In this document: in pieces, positions 25,580 through 32,844 of the stretch | How positions within the stretch are numbered: the stretch's first letter is position 1 | Layout of the letters: every line of letters begins with the position of its first letter | Assembly: GCA_947427385.1 (NCBI GenBank) | Contig: CANEHT010000013.1 | Location: 1 to 34,774 of the forward strand | Length of the DNA: 34,774 nucleotides | Source: an uncultured Clostridia bacterium | GTDB lineage: Bacteria; Bacillota; Clostridia; Lachnospirales; CAMVHY01 | Reading direction: 5' to 3' | Program-made: the position numbers and the translations under genes | Notes under the pieces: generated by a model | Database searches by the model: none | What the model was told of the DNA's origin: nothing | The model's input: only the letters and a program-made list of their open reading frames with translations

Positions 25580-26314
25580 ATGGAAGATTATTTAGAATCA
25601 AATAATAAGCGTATGGATCCTTTTTTAAAATCTGGTATTTATAGTAAGAGTGAATATGATTCGCGAGAGATAAAAGAACATTCGAATGGGGTAAAGCTTA
25701 TATTGCAAGAATTAAGTTCTAAAAATCATTCTGATAAAAATTTAAAAGTATCTAAAAAAGTTACCGGAAAATTACAAGAGTATGCAAATAAATGTGAAAA
25801 AATATTAAGCGAGGAAAATGTAGCAGAAAACACGTCAAATTTAGATGAATTAATAGATGCCTTAGAAAACAAAAATTATTTCAAAGCATTTGAACTTTCA
25901 AAGTATCTAATCATTGATAAATTAAAAAATGTAGAATTGAAGTCTTACCAATTAGAATATGGATTAGTTAACGATGTAATAAAAGAATTAAATGAAATTA
26001 ATATTAATCAATCAATTTTTTTAGATGAAAAATCAATTAATCTTATAGATAAATTTGATATTATTCTAAATATAGCAGGAGAAATGGAACTTGAAAGTGT
26101 TTTAAAAAGTGGAAATCTTAGCAAGTATGCAGATAAATATAAACTTAGTCAAGATGAAATAAATGAAATGATGGATGAAATAAAAAAAATTAGTTCAAAA
26201 GAAAAAAATTCTTATAAAGATTTTTTTGAAAAAAATATAAGTGAAACAATAAATGAATTTCCAAAACCACTTTTAGAAAATGATTCTTTTGATAAAGATT
26301 TCTCTAAGGAATAA
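25580..26314 (+). CDS. Hypothetical protein, 244 aa, charged and helical
   Basis: The ribosome-binding site GGGAG precedes the ATG at 25580. I do not recognise the family. The protein is highly charged (Glu, Asp and Lys) and predicted almost wholly helical, with no signal peptide, membrane segment or cysteine motif. Segments such as ELIDALENKNYFKAFELSKY resemble short TPR-like helical pairs but no repeat is clear. It has its own strong promoter and terminator, so it forms a single-gene unit between malQ and dprA. AT content is higher than in dprA and topA. Confidence 0.7.
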   Translation: MEDYLESNNKRMDPFLKSGIYSKSEYDSREIKEHSNGVKLILQELSSKNHSDKNLKVSKKVTGKLQEYANKCEKILSEENVAENTSNLDELIDALENKNYFKAFELSKYLIIDKLKNVELKSYQLEYGLVNDVIKELNEININQSIFLDEKSINLIDKFDIILNIAGEMELESVLKSGNLSKYADKYKLSQDEINEMMDEIKKISSKEKNSYKDFFEKNISETINEFPKPLLENDSFDKDFSKE

Positions 26315-26340
26315 AAAATCCGTTTATACGGATTTTTTTT
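26313..26340 (+). terminator. Rho-independent terminator
   Basis: The stem AAAAATCCGT / ACGGATTTTT with loop TTAT is followed by more T. It overlaps the stop of the preceding gene. Confidence 0.85.
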
Positions 26341-26384
26341 ATTAGTTTTTAATTTCTATTTTAAAAATGTTAAAGTGTTTTTAC

Positions 26385-26413
26385 TTGACAATTATTTTTG
26401 TATGTGATTAAAT
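26385..26413 (+). promoter_or_regulatory. Probable promoter of dprA-topA
   Basis: TTGACA (26385-26390), 17 bases, TTAAAT (26408-26413). The -35 is perfect and the -10 matches the consensus at four of six. Confidence 0.5.
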
Positions 26414-26438
26414 TTCTCAAAAGTTTGTGGTGATTTAT

Positions 26439-27542
26439 ATGACTGAAGACGATTGTTTATTATGGCTTTCATGTATTCCAAATTTGACACTGAAACGTCA
26501 GAAAGATTTGATTTCTATTTTTGGTTCCGCTCATGATATTTGGGTTGCTCCTGAAAAATTAATTCTTTCCGTTAATGGTATACCTAAAAATATTTTGGAA
26601 AATATTATTTCATATAAGAATCCTAAAAAATTTATTGCGTATGAAAAAATGATGCGGCAAAGTAATGTTTCTTTTATCTCATATAAATCTGATTTATATC
26701 CTGAACTATTAAAACAAATTCCAGACTATCCTCTTGGTTTATATGTAAAAGGTGATTTACCAGACAATTCACTTCTAAAAATAAGTATAGTTGGCTCACG
26801 AAAATATACTGAATACGGTGCATATATCGCTAAAAAAATTGCATGTGACCTCGCCGCACGTGATATTGTTATTGTTAGTGGAATGGCGCGCGGAATTGAT
26901 AGTGTTGTTCATAAAGCTGCAATAAATTCTAATGGAAAAACTATTGCAATTTTAGGATGTGGCGTTGATATTTGTTATCCACCTGAGAACGCACGGATTC
27001 GTGAAAATATTATTCATAATGGTTGTTTGATATCAGAGTTTCCACTTGGAACTAAACCGATTGTTAGGAATTTTCCAATGCGTAACAGAATTATTAGTGG
27101 GATTGCAAAAGCTTTGATAGTTATTGAAGCATCAGAGAAAAGTGGGACACTTATTACTGCGGGTCATGCACTTGAACAAGGTCGTGAAGTTATGGCGATA
27201 CCTGGAATGGTGAATAGTAATTTTAGTCGTGGGACAAATTATTTAATTAAGAATGGCGCAAGTTTAGTAACAAGCTTTCAGGATATTTTAGATATTATTG
27301 GCGATAACCATTATTGTAAAAATTTCTCTACTAATATAAATGAAAATTTTTCTAATTATAATATTTCACTTGAAAATAATGAAAAATTAATTTATGATGT
27401 TATTGGATTCGATGAGAAATCTTTCGACTTTATTGCTAATCATGTTGATTTACCTGTTAGTAAACTTTCGTCATGTTTGATTATGCTCGAAATTAAAGGT
27501 ATAATCAAAAAATTACCCGGCTCAAAATATATTCGAACTTGA
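26439..27542 (+). CDS. dprA: DNA-processing protein DprA
   Basis: DprA protects incoming single-stranded DNA and loads RecA during natural transformation. The 367-residue protein has an N-terminal helical region, a Rossmann-fold core (SIVGSRKYTEYG, IVSGMARGIDSVVHKAA, GCGVDICYPPENA, SEFPLGTKP, NRIISGIAKALIVIEAS), and a C-terminal winged-helix-like end. The ATG at 26439 is preceded by a modest GGTG site; a GTG at 26427 is possible. topA follows 12 bases later, the widely conserved dprA-topA arrangement. Confidence 0.95.
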   Translation: MTEDDCLLWLSCIPNLTLKRQKDLISIFGSAHDIWVAPEKLILSVNGIPKNILENIISYKNPKKFIAYEKMMRQSNVSFISYKSDLYPELLKQIPDYPLGLYVKGDLPDNSLLKISIVGSRKYTEYGAYIAKKIACDLAARDIVIVSGMARGIDSVVHKAAINSNGKTIAILGCGVDICYPPENARIRENIIHNGCLISEFPLGTKPIVRNFPMRNRIISGIAKALIVIEASEKSGTLITAGHALEQGREVMAIPGMVNSNFSRGTNYLIKNGASLVTSFQDILDIIGDNHYCKNFSTNINENFSNYNISLENNEKLIYDVIGFDEKSFDFIANHVDLPVSKLSSCLIMLEIKGIIKKLPGSKYIRT

Positions 27543-27554
27543 TGGAGGTTTCTT

Positions 27555-29603
27555 ATGCCTAAATATTTAGTTATTGTCGAATCACCTGCTAAAGCTAAAA
27601 CTTTAAAAAAATTCCTCGGTTCAAATTATAAAATTACCGCATCAGTTGGCCATGTCCGTGACTTACCTAAAAGCTATCTCGGTATCGATGTCGATAATGA
27701 TTTCGCTATGAAATATATAACTATTCGTGGGAAAAAAGATGTTATTACAAAATTAAAAACAGATGTAAAAAATTCTGATTTTGTTTACTTAGCTACTGAC
27801 CCTGACCGTGAGGGCGAAGCTATTGCTTGGCATTTATTTGAATTACTAAAACTCGACCCTAAAAAAACTAAACGTATTACTTTTAATGAAATTACTAAAG
27901 ATGCTGTAAAAAATTCGATAAAAAATGCTCGTGATATCGATATGGATTTAGTTAATGCACAACAAGCACGTCGTGCACTCGACAGAATCGTTGGTTATAA
28001 AATAAGTCCAATTCTCTGGCATAAAGTTCGTCGTGGATTAAGTGCCGGTCGTGTTCAATCTGTTGCATTAAAAATAATTTGCGAGCGTGAGAAAGAACGC
28101 CTCGAATTCGTTCCAAAAGAATATTGGAGTATTGATGTTTCATTAAAAAGTGGCCGTGAAAAATTTATCGCTTCATTTTTCGGTAAAGATAAAAAAATTG
28201 AACTGAATAATAAAAATGATGTCGATAAAATTATTGCGTTTATCGAAAAAAATAAAGATAAATTTGTTGTGGGCGAAGTAAAAAAAGGTTCACGTATCGG
28301 TAAACCATATCCACCTTTTACGACAAGTACTCTTCAACAAGAAGCATCAAAATTACTTTCCTTTTCTACGAATAAAACTATGCGTGTCGCTCAGCAATTA
28401 TATGAAGGTGTCAAGATAGAAAATGAGGGAACAGTCGGTTTGATTTCATATATCAGAACCGATTCAGTTCGAGTTTCTGATGAAGCGTATGAGCAAGCAA
28501 AAAATTTTATTTTGGATAAGTACGGTAAAAAATATTTAGCAAAGTCGCGGCCGATTTATAAAACAAAATCAAATGCACAAGATGCTCATGAAGCTATTAG
28601 GCCAACTTATTCGTCAAGAAATCCGGAAATGATAAAAGATTCTTTGACACCGGAGCAATATAAACTTTACAAATTAATTTGGCAGCGATTTATTGCAAGT
28701 CAAATGGCGCCAGCTAATTATGATACGCAAGCCGTAAAAATTTTGAATGGCGAGTATGTGTTCAAAACGACGGGCTCAGTTTTAAAATTTAATGGATATT
28801 TGGCAGTATATGACAGTGATAAAGAAAAAAATGTTAATCTTCCAGAATTAAATGTCGGCGATAAATTGAAATTTGATAAATCGATGCCGCTTCAACATTT
28901 TACTCAGCCGCCTGCAAGATTTTCTGAAGCTATGCTTGTAAAAACGCTTGAGGAATTAGGAATTGGCCGGCCGAGTACCTATTCAGCAATAATTACGAAT
29001 ATTCAACAGCGTGGATATGTCGCAAAAGAAAGTAAAGCTTTCTATCCAACTGAATTAGGTGAAATCGTTAATAATTTGCTTGAGGAAAATTTTAATCAAA
29101 TTGTAAATATAAATTTCACTTCAAATATGGAATTATCTCTTGACAAAATTGAAGATGGAAGTATAAAATGGATAAATATACTGAAAGATTTTTATTTTCC
29201 GTTTAATCAGACAGTAGAAATTGCTGAAAATAAAATAGATAAAGTCAAAGTTTCTGACGAGGTAACTGATATTGTATGTGATAAATGCGGAAGAAATATG
29301 GTCGTGAAAATGGGTCGCTATGGTAAATTCTTAGCTTGCCCCGGTTTCCCCGATTGTAAAAATGCTAAACCGTATTTCGAAAAAATTGATGCCATTTGCC
29401 CAAAATGTGGCGCTGGTGTTCTATCTAAAAAAACTCGTAAAGGTAAAATTTATTATGTTTGTGAAAAAAATCCTGGCTGCGATTTCATTTCTTGGGCTAA
29501 ACCTTTAAAGGAAAATTGTCCGAAATGCGGTAGTTATTTAGTTCTAAGAGGTAATAAAAAAGTTTGTTCGAATAAAGATTGTGGCTATTCAGTAAAAAAT
29601 TAA
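27555..29603 (+). CDS. topA: DNA topoisomerase I
   Basis: Relaxes negative supercoils. The 682 residues hold the TOPRIM domain (ESPAKAKTL with E9, TDPDREGE at 81-88), the type IA core with active tyrosine in LISYIRTDS (Y299), and three C-terminal zinc ribbons (CDKCGRN...CPGFPDC, CPKCGAG...CEKNPGC, CPKCGSY...CSNKDC). The start follows TGGAGG. In Bacillus, trmFO, xerC and hslVU normally lie between topA and codY. Here codY follows directly. Confidence 0.97.
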   Translation: MPKYLVIVESPAKAKTLKKFLGSNYKITASVGHVRDLPKSYLGIDVDNDFAMKYITIRGKKDVITKLKTDVKNSDFVYLATDPDREGEAIAWHLFELLKLDPKKTKRITFNEITKDAVKNSIKNARDIDMDLVNAQQARRALDRIVGYKISPILWHKVRRGLSAGRVQSVALKIICEREKERLEFVPKEYWSIDVSLKSGREKFIASFFGKDKKIELNNKNDVDKIIAFIEKNKDKFVVGEVKKGSRIGKPYPPFTTSTLQQEASKLLSFSTNKTMRVAQQLYEGVKIENEGTVGLISYIRTDSVRVSDEAYEQAKNFILDKYGKKYLAKSRPIYKTKSNAQDAHEAIRPTYSSRNPEMIKDSLTPEQYKLYKLIWQRFIASQMAPANYDTQAVKILNGEYVFKTTGSVLKFNGYLAVYDSDKEKNVNLPELNVGDKLKFDKSMPLQHFTQPPARFSEAMLVKTLEELGIGRPSTYSAIITNIQQRGYVAKESKAFYPTELGEIVNNLLEENFNQIVNINFTSNMELSLDKIEDGSIKWINILKDFYFPFNQTVEIAENKIDKVKVSDEVTDIVCDKCGRNMVVKMGRYGKFLACPGFPDCKNAKPYFEKIDAICPKCGAGVLSKKTRKGKIYYVCEKNPGCDFISWAKPLKENCPKCGSYLVLRGNKKVCSNKDCGYSVKN

Positions 29604-29612
29604 TTTGATGCT

Positions 29613-29634
29613 AATAAGTGTGTAAACACTTATT
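29613..29634 (+). terminator. Hairpin between topA and codY, possible weak terminator
   Basis: AATAAGTG / CACTTATT around TGTAAA, with a T-rich but broken tail. It could end or reduce read-through from topA. Confidence 0.4.
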
Positions 29635-29679
29635 TACATAATTTGCTTTTTTATTATTTTTATTGGAGGTTTTATATTA

Positions 29680-30417
29680 ATGAAAGAAGATTTCGTAAGT
29701 ACTATGAGAAATTTGAACAGATTAATTGGGACTCACAAAAGTAATGGCGAATTATTGAATGGTATAGCAAGTGTTATACAAGAATCTACTAATGCTAATA
29801 CAGTTTTTATAGAAGGTAATGGTAGAATTCTTGCAGTTGGTGGTAATTTGCCAAAAGATTTAATGTCTGATAACAATGAATTTATTGATAAAAAAGTGGC
29901 AGTTCAAATTAATAAGTTCAAAGAACCTCAGATTAATATTAATTTGACAGGAGTAGAAAATTGTTCGTCAGCTGTTGTTCCTATTCCAAATGGTGGTTCA
30001 ATGTTATTATTTAAGGATAATAATGAAGAATTTTCCGAACAAAACAAATTAAGTGCAGAAGTTGGTGCGAATAATGCAGCTTGGGTTGTTCAGTGGGTAA
30101 AAAAAGAAAATCAAGATAATGAAGATAGAGAAATAAAAATTGCACGTGCTGTATTGAATTCATTATCATTTACAGAAATTGATGTTATTATTGAAGTTTT
30201 CGACAGTATTAAAAATGGCGAAGGTTTTGTTGTTGCAAGTAAAATTGCGGACAAAAATGGTTATGCGCGTTCAGTTACAGTTAATGCACTTAGAAAATTG
30301 GAAAGCGCTGGCGTTGTTCAAACTCGTTCACTTGGTGTTAAAGGTACTTATATTAAAGTTATTAACAACAAACTTTGCGACGAGATTAATAAATTCAAGA
30401 AAAGAAACAGAGTTTAA
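29680..30417 (+). CDS. codY: GTP- and branched-chain amino acid-sensing global repressor CodY
   Basis: Represses nutrient-scavenging genes when Ile, Leu, Val and GTP are plentiful. The 245 residues comprise the N-terminal GAF ligand domain (about 1-155) and the C-terminal winged helix-turn-helix, with the near-invariant ASKIADKNGYARSVTVNALR and LESAGVVQTRSLGVKGTYIK. It is slightly shorter than the 259 residues in Bacillus. The start follows GGAGG. It has a clear terminator. The position after topA preserves the ancestral order, minus the usual genes between. Confidence 0.96.
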   Translation: MKEDFVSTMRNLNRLIGTHKSNGELLNGIASVIQESTNANTVFIEGNGRILAVGGNLPKDLMSDNNEFIDKKVAVQINKFKEPQININLTGVENCSSAVVPIPNGGSMLLFKDNNEEFSEQNKLSAEVGANNAAWVVQWVKKENQDNEDREIKIARAVLNSLSFTEIDVIIEVFDSIKNGEGFVVASKIADKNGYARSVTVNALRKLESAGVVQTRSLGVKGTYIKVINNKLCDEINKFKKRNRV

Positions 30418-30448
30418 AAAAACTGCAGTTTATTCTGCAGTTTTTTTT
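30416..30448. terminator. Terminator between codY and the converging LysM gene
   Basis: The perfect stem AAAAACTGCAG / CTGCAGTTTTT with loop TTTATT is flanked by A and T runs and works for both strands. Confidence 0.85.
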
Positions 30449-31541
30449 ATAGCCCACGAGGTAACTTTAAAATTTTGCCGACATAAATTTTATCGGGATC
30501 GTCCATATCATTTAACTCCATAATTTTATCAACCATTTTGGAGTTGCCAAAAAATTTTTGGCTTATTCCACTAAGACTATCGCCGCTTTCAACTGTATAA
30601 GTTTTTGGAATAATATTTTGTGTTGGCAAATCAATATTTTGTGGCGTATTCAAATCTTTTTGTGGTGTTTCAGTTTCAATTTCAATATCTTTGACAATTT
30701 TAGGGGATTGCTCTGAAAATACAGAGGCAATCTCATTTTTTTCCTCAATTTTTTTGTACGACACATTTAAATTTTTTAATTGCTTTTCTAATTTTGAGAT
30801 GCGGTCCTCATTTTGTACCAGTCCGGTTCCCATTACGAAACAAATTAAAAATAAAACGGCGCACAATCCTGAAAGCATATTAACGATTTTTCGTTGGTCA
30901 TTATTAGATTTTTTTATGCGTTCAAATTGGCGTTTACGAATTGTAATTTCGGCCGGTTCTTCCTTTTGTGTGTCGTCAGTTATTGTCGGTTTGATTTCTT
31001 TATTTGCAATCATATATTCATTCATCGCATCATTTTTTTGATAATAAATGAAATAACCGCTAACCGGCAATAAATTTTCGCGCGCTTTATCAAAAACGTG
31101 GAAAACATTTAAGTTTTCAATTGGGTCGCACAAAAAAAATGTTTGAAAAAGTTTGTTAAAATTATTACGGAATTCGCTAACATATTTTTCATTTAGGTAG
31201 ACGCCGTAGCCTGGTTGTGATTGCATAAGTCCGACGACTTCTAAACCACCAAAATATTTTTCAATTTGTTCGTAAACATAGTCCCATGATTCAGAAGTTA
31301 GATTTAAAATGCCATTATCATGTCGTGTGTGTTTGGCGGAAATCGCGCCGCTAATTAAAATTATATTTTTATCATCTTCTTTGAAATTTTTTCCGATAAG
31401 AAATGCCAAACGTTCATTATAATTGCCGCCCTTAGCGTATTGTTGTAAATAAGTATAGGCATAATCTTCAATGTAGATTTTTAATTTTTCATCACTATTT
31501 CCAAATTGTTTGACATTGCTTGGAGCTTTAAATTTACTCAT
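30447..31541 (-). CDS. Membrane LysM protein with an MPN/JAB-like N-terminal domain
   Basis: A 364-residue protein. Residues about 20-170 resemble an MPN (JAB1/Mov34) domain: NERLAFLIGK with the conserved Glu (E43), then VVGLMQSQPGYGVYLNEKY (103-120). The last segment aligns with the JAMM motif VGWYHSHPGxG, but both histidines are replaced (QSQP, 107-110) and the later Asp is not evident. So it is probably not a metalloprotease. Next come a basic stretch, one membrane helix (about 222-242), a coiled coil (about 243-272), a Pro/Thr-rich linker and a C-terminal LysM (314-360, TYTVESGDSLSGISQKF). The MPN part would be cytoplasmic and the LysM outside. The start follows GGGAGG. Confidence 0.75.
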   Translation of the reverse strand: MSKFKAPSNVKQFGNSDEKLKIYIEDYAYTYLQQYAKGGNYNERLAFLIGKNFKEDDKNIILISGAISAKHTRHDNGILNLTSESWDYVYEQIEKYFGGLEVVGLMQSQPGYGVYLNEKYVSEFRNNFNKLFQTFFLCDPIENLNVFHVFDKARENLLPVSGYFIYYQKNDAMNEYMIANKEIKPTITDDTQKEEPAEITIRKRQFERIKKSNNDQRKIVNMLSGLCAVLFLICFVMGTGLVQNEDRISKLEKQLKNLNVSYKKIEEKNEIASVFSEQSPKIVKDIEIETETPQKDLNTPQNIDLPTQNIIPKTYTVESGDSLSGISQKFFGNSKMVDKIMELNDMDDPDKIYVGKILKLPRGL

Positions 31542-31655
31542 AAAAAAATACCTCCCTGCATAATATAATAAGTTATAATGCTTGGAGTAAATTTTTTTTG
31601 GCAAAAAAGGTCGAGCTACATATTTTTTTTATTTTAAAATACGACAGGTGGTAAA

Positions 31656-32012
31656 ATGCTCATTGGTATCGGTACGGATATAGTTGAAATCTCACGGTTT
31701 ATAAATATGAAACAAAACGTTATCGAAAAAATTTTTACGCCCACTGAAATAATTTATATTTCACGTAAAAAAGTTGAGACAACCGCAGGAATTTTTGCCG
31801 CTAAAGAATCTGTTGCTAAATGTTTTGCTTGCGGGTTTGAAAAATTTTCGATACGTGATATAGAAATTTTACATGACAAAAAAAATGCGCCATTAGTGAA
31901 ATTACATAATGTCGCATTAAAATTTTCCCAACAATTAAAAGTTACAAACATAAAAGTAAGCGTCTCGCACTGCAAAGATTTCGCTATCGCTTTCGCAATT
32001 ATAGAAACTTAA
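31656..32012 (+). CDS. acpS: Holo-[acyl-carrier-protein] synthase
   Basis: Attaches the 4'-phosphopantetheine arm of CoA to acyl carrier protein. The 118 residues contain the two signature blocks: GIGTDIVEISRF with metal-binding D8, and FAAKESVAKCF with E51, followed by the C-terminal VSVSHCKDFAIAFAI. The start follows AGGTGG. Repeat copy G lies at its 3' end. Confidence 0.95.
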   Translation: MLIGIGTDIVEISRFINMKQNVIEKIFTPTEIIYISRKKVETTAGIFAAKESVAKCFACGFEKFSIRDIEILHDKKNAPLVKLHNVALKFSQQLKVTNIKVSVSHCKDFAIAFAIIET

Positions 32013-32015
32013 AAG

Positions 32016-32118
32016 TAAAAACCGTTCTTTTTTTATAAAAAAAGAACCAAAAAAATTTTACTAAAAAAATCTTTGTGTGAAATCACACAAAGATTTTTTA
32101 TAGTAAAATTTTTGAACA
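32016..32118. repeat. Modular triple-hairpin repeat, copy G, truncated on the right
   Basis: The left beta hairpin (CCGTTCTTTTTTTATAAAAA then AGAACC) and the central stem CTTTGTGTG/CACACAAAG are intact. The right arm starts (TAGTAAAATTTTTG) but then runs into unrelated sequence. The break is next to the IS and phage remnants. Between here and 32845 there is no intact gene. Confidence 0.85.
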
Positions 32119-32248
32119 TAACCCAAAGAATTAAATAAAAAAGTAATTAAGTAGATAAATGAAATGAATAAATTTTGTAGTGAACAGGAAACGTTGTTAA
32201 TTTAAAATTATGCTTTAAGTTAGTGATAACAACTATTTTATCTTCTAA

Positions 32249-32445
32249 TTTAATTTTTCCTTTTCTTGAATTAAAGCATTCATTTTTTTTTAATATGCCA
32301 TTTCCATATATTTTTTCTCTCAATTTAGAATCGATTGTCATGATGGTATATTAAAATGTATTGATGTTTGTCTTGCTGATAACTGATGCATTTGCTTGTA
32401 TTTTATAACACAAATTTTAAATTCATCATTATATTTATTATGATT
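32249..32445 (-). pseudogene. IS3/IS150-type transposase orfA remnant
   Basis: Reading the minus strand from 32445 gives NKYNDEFKICVIKY, then a helix-turn-helix-like stretch ending SIHFNIPS, the usual N-terminus of an IS3-family OrfA. A TGA at 32338-32340 stands where Arg is expected. Continuing in frame gives QSILN, a second TGA where Trp is expected, EKKYME, and then a one-base deletion. In the next frame it goes on as NGILKKNECFNSRKGKIK. Together these match the canonical IPSxxTILNWxKKYxENGI pattern. No IS ends or orfB are seen. Confidence 0.6.
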
Positions 32446-32491
32446 ATTTTGTTTTATCTTAATTTCATATTTGATCTTTCCATAATACAAA

Positions 32492-32617
32492 GTGATTTAT
32501 TATCGTTATTTAAAAAATATGACATGGAGTGAGATTGCGAAAGAAACAAATTATCATATCAGAACATGTTATAAACTTGAATCAAAAGCGATTAAAAAAT
32601 TAAAATCCAAAAAATAA
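32492..32617 (+). pseudogene. C-terminal fragment of a phage late transcription regulator (ArpU/RinA/DUF1492-like)
   Basis: The 41-codon tail reads VIYYRYLKNMTWSEIAKETN then YHIRTCYKLESKAIKKLKS. This is the sigma-like helix-turn-helix end of regulators that precede phage packaging genes. A stop lies just upstream of the fragment and no start site is visible, so the N-terminal half is lost. After it comes TGCTACAAT (32647-32655), an extended -10, which could be the old late promoter. Confidence 0.55.
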
Positions 32618-32707
32618 AAATGGGCACAAAATGGCACTTAAATATGTGCTACAATGCTATTGATAAAAAAAGTTGTTGAAGTAAAAAGGTACTACTGAAC
32701 GATTAAT

Positions 32708-32744
32708 AAAAAGCGGGGCCACGAACTGGCGTTTTTTACTTTTT
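32708..32744 (+). terminator. Hairpin with T run in the phage remnant
   Basis: GCCA/TGGC stem around CGAAC, with A and T runs outside (AAAAAGCG ... CGTTTTTT). It probably ends any transcript from the phage remnant before the nuclease gene. Confidence 0.5.
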
Positions 32745-32812
32745 AAAATGTGAAAAAAATTTATGTATTTCGTTACGCAATATATCAACTTGAGTAAAAA
32801 AAGTGAAAAATG

Positions 32813-32821
32813 TGGTATAAT
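32813..32821 (+). promoter_or_regulatory. Extended -10 promoter of the Rpn-type gene
   Basis: TGGTATAAT, a perfect -10 with the TG extension. A possible -35 (TTGAGT, 32790) is too far at 20 bases. The transcript start would be near 32828, which argues against an ATG at 32830 and for the TTG at 32845. Confidence 0.6.
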
Positions 32822-32844
32822 AATTTTATATGAGGTGCAATATT

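Noticed and set aside
32147..32341. A 64-codon minus-strand frame as an independent gene
   Set aside because: It has no ribosome-binding site, and its first part is the frameshifted continuation of the IS3-type orfA remnant.
32621..32655. Sigma-54 promoter (TGGCAC ... TGC)
   Set aside because: The GG to GC distance is 13 rather than the required 10 bases.
32830..32844. ATG start for the Rpn-type gene at 32830
   Set aside because: It lies only nine bases after the -10 element and overlaps the GAGGTG site; the TTG at 32845 is correctly spaced from that site.
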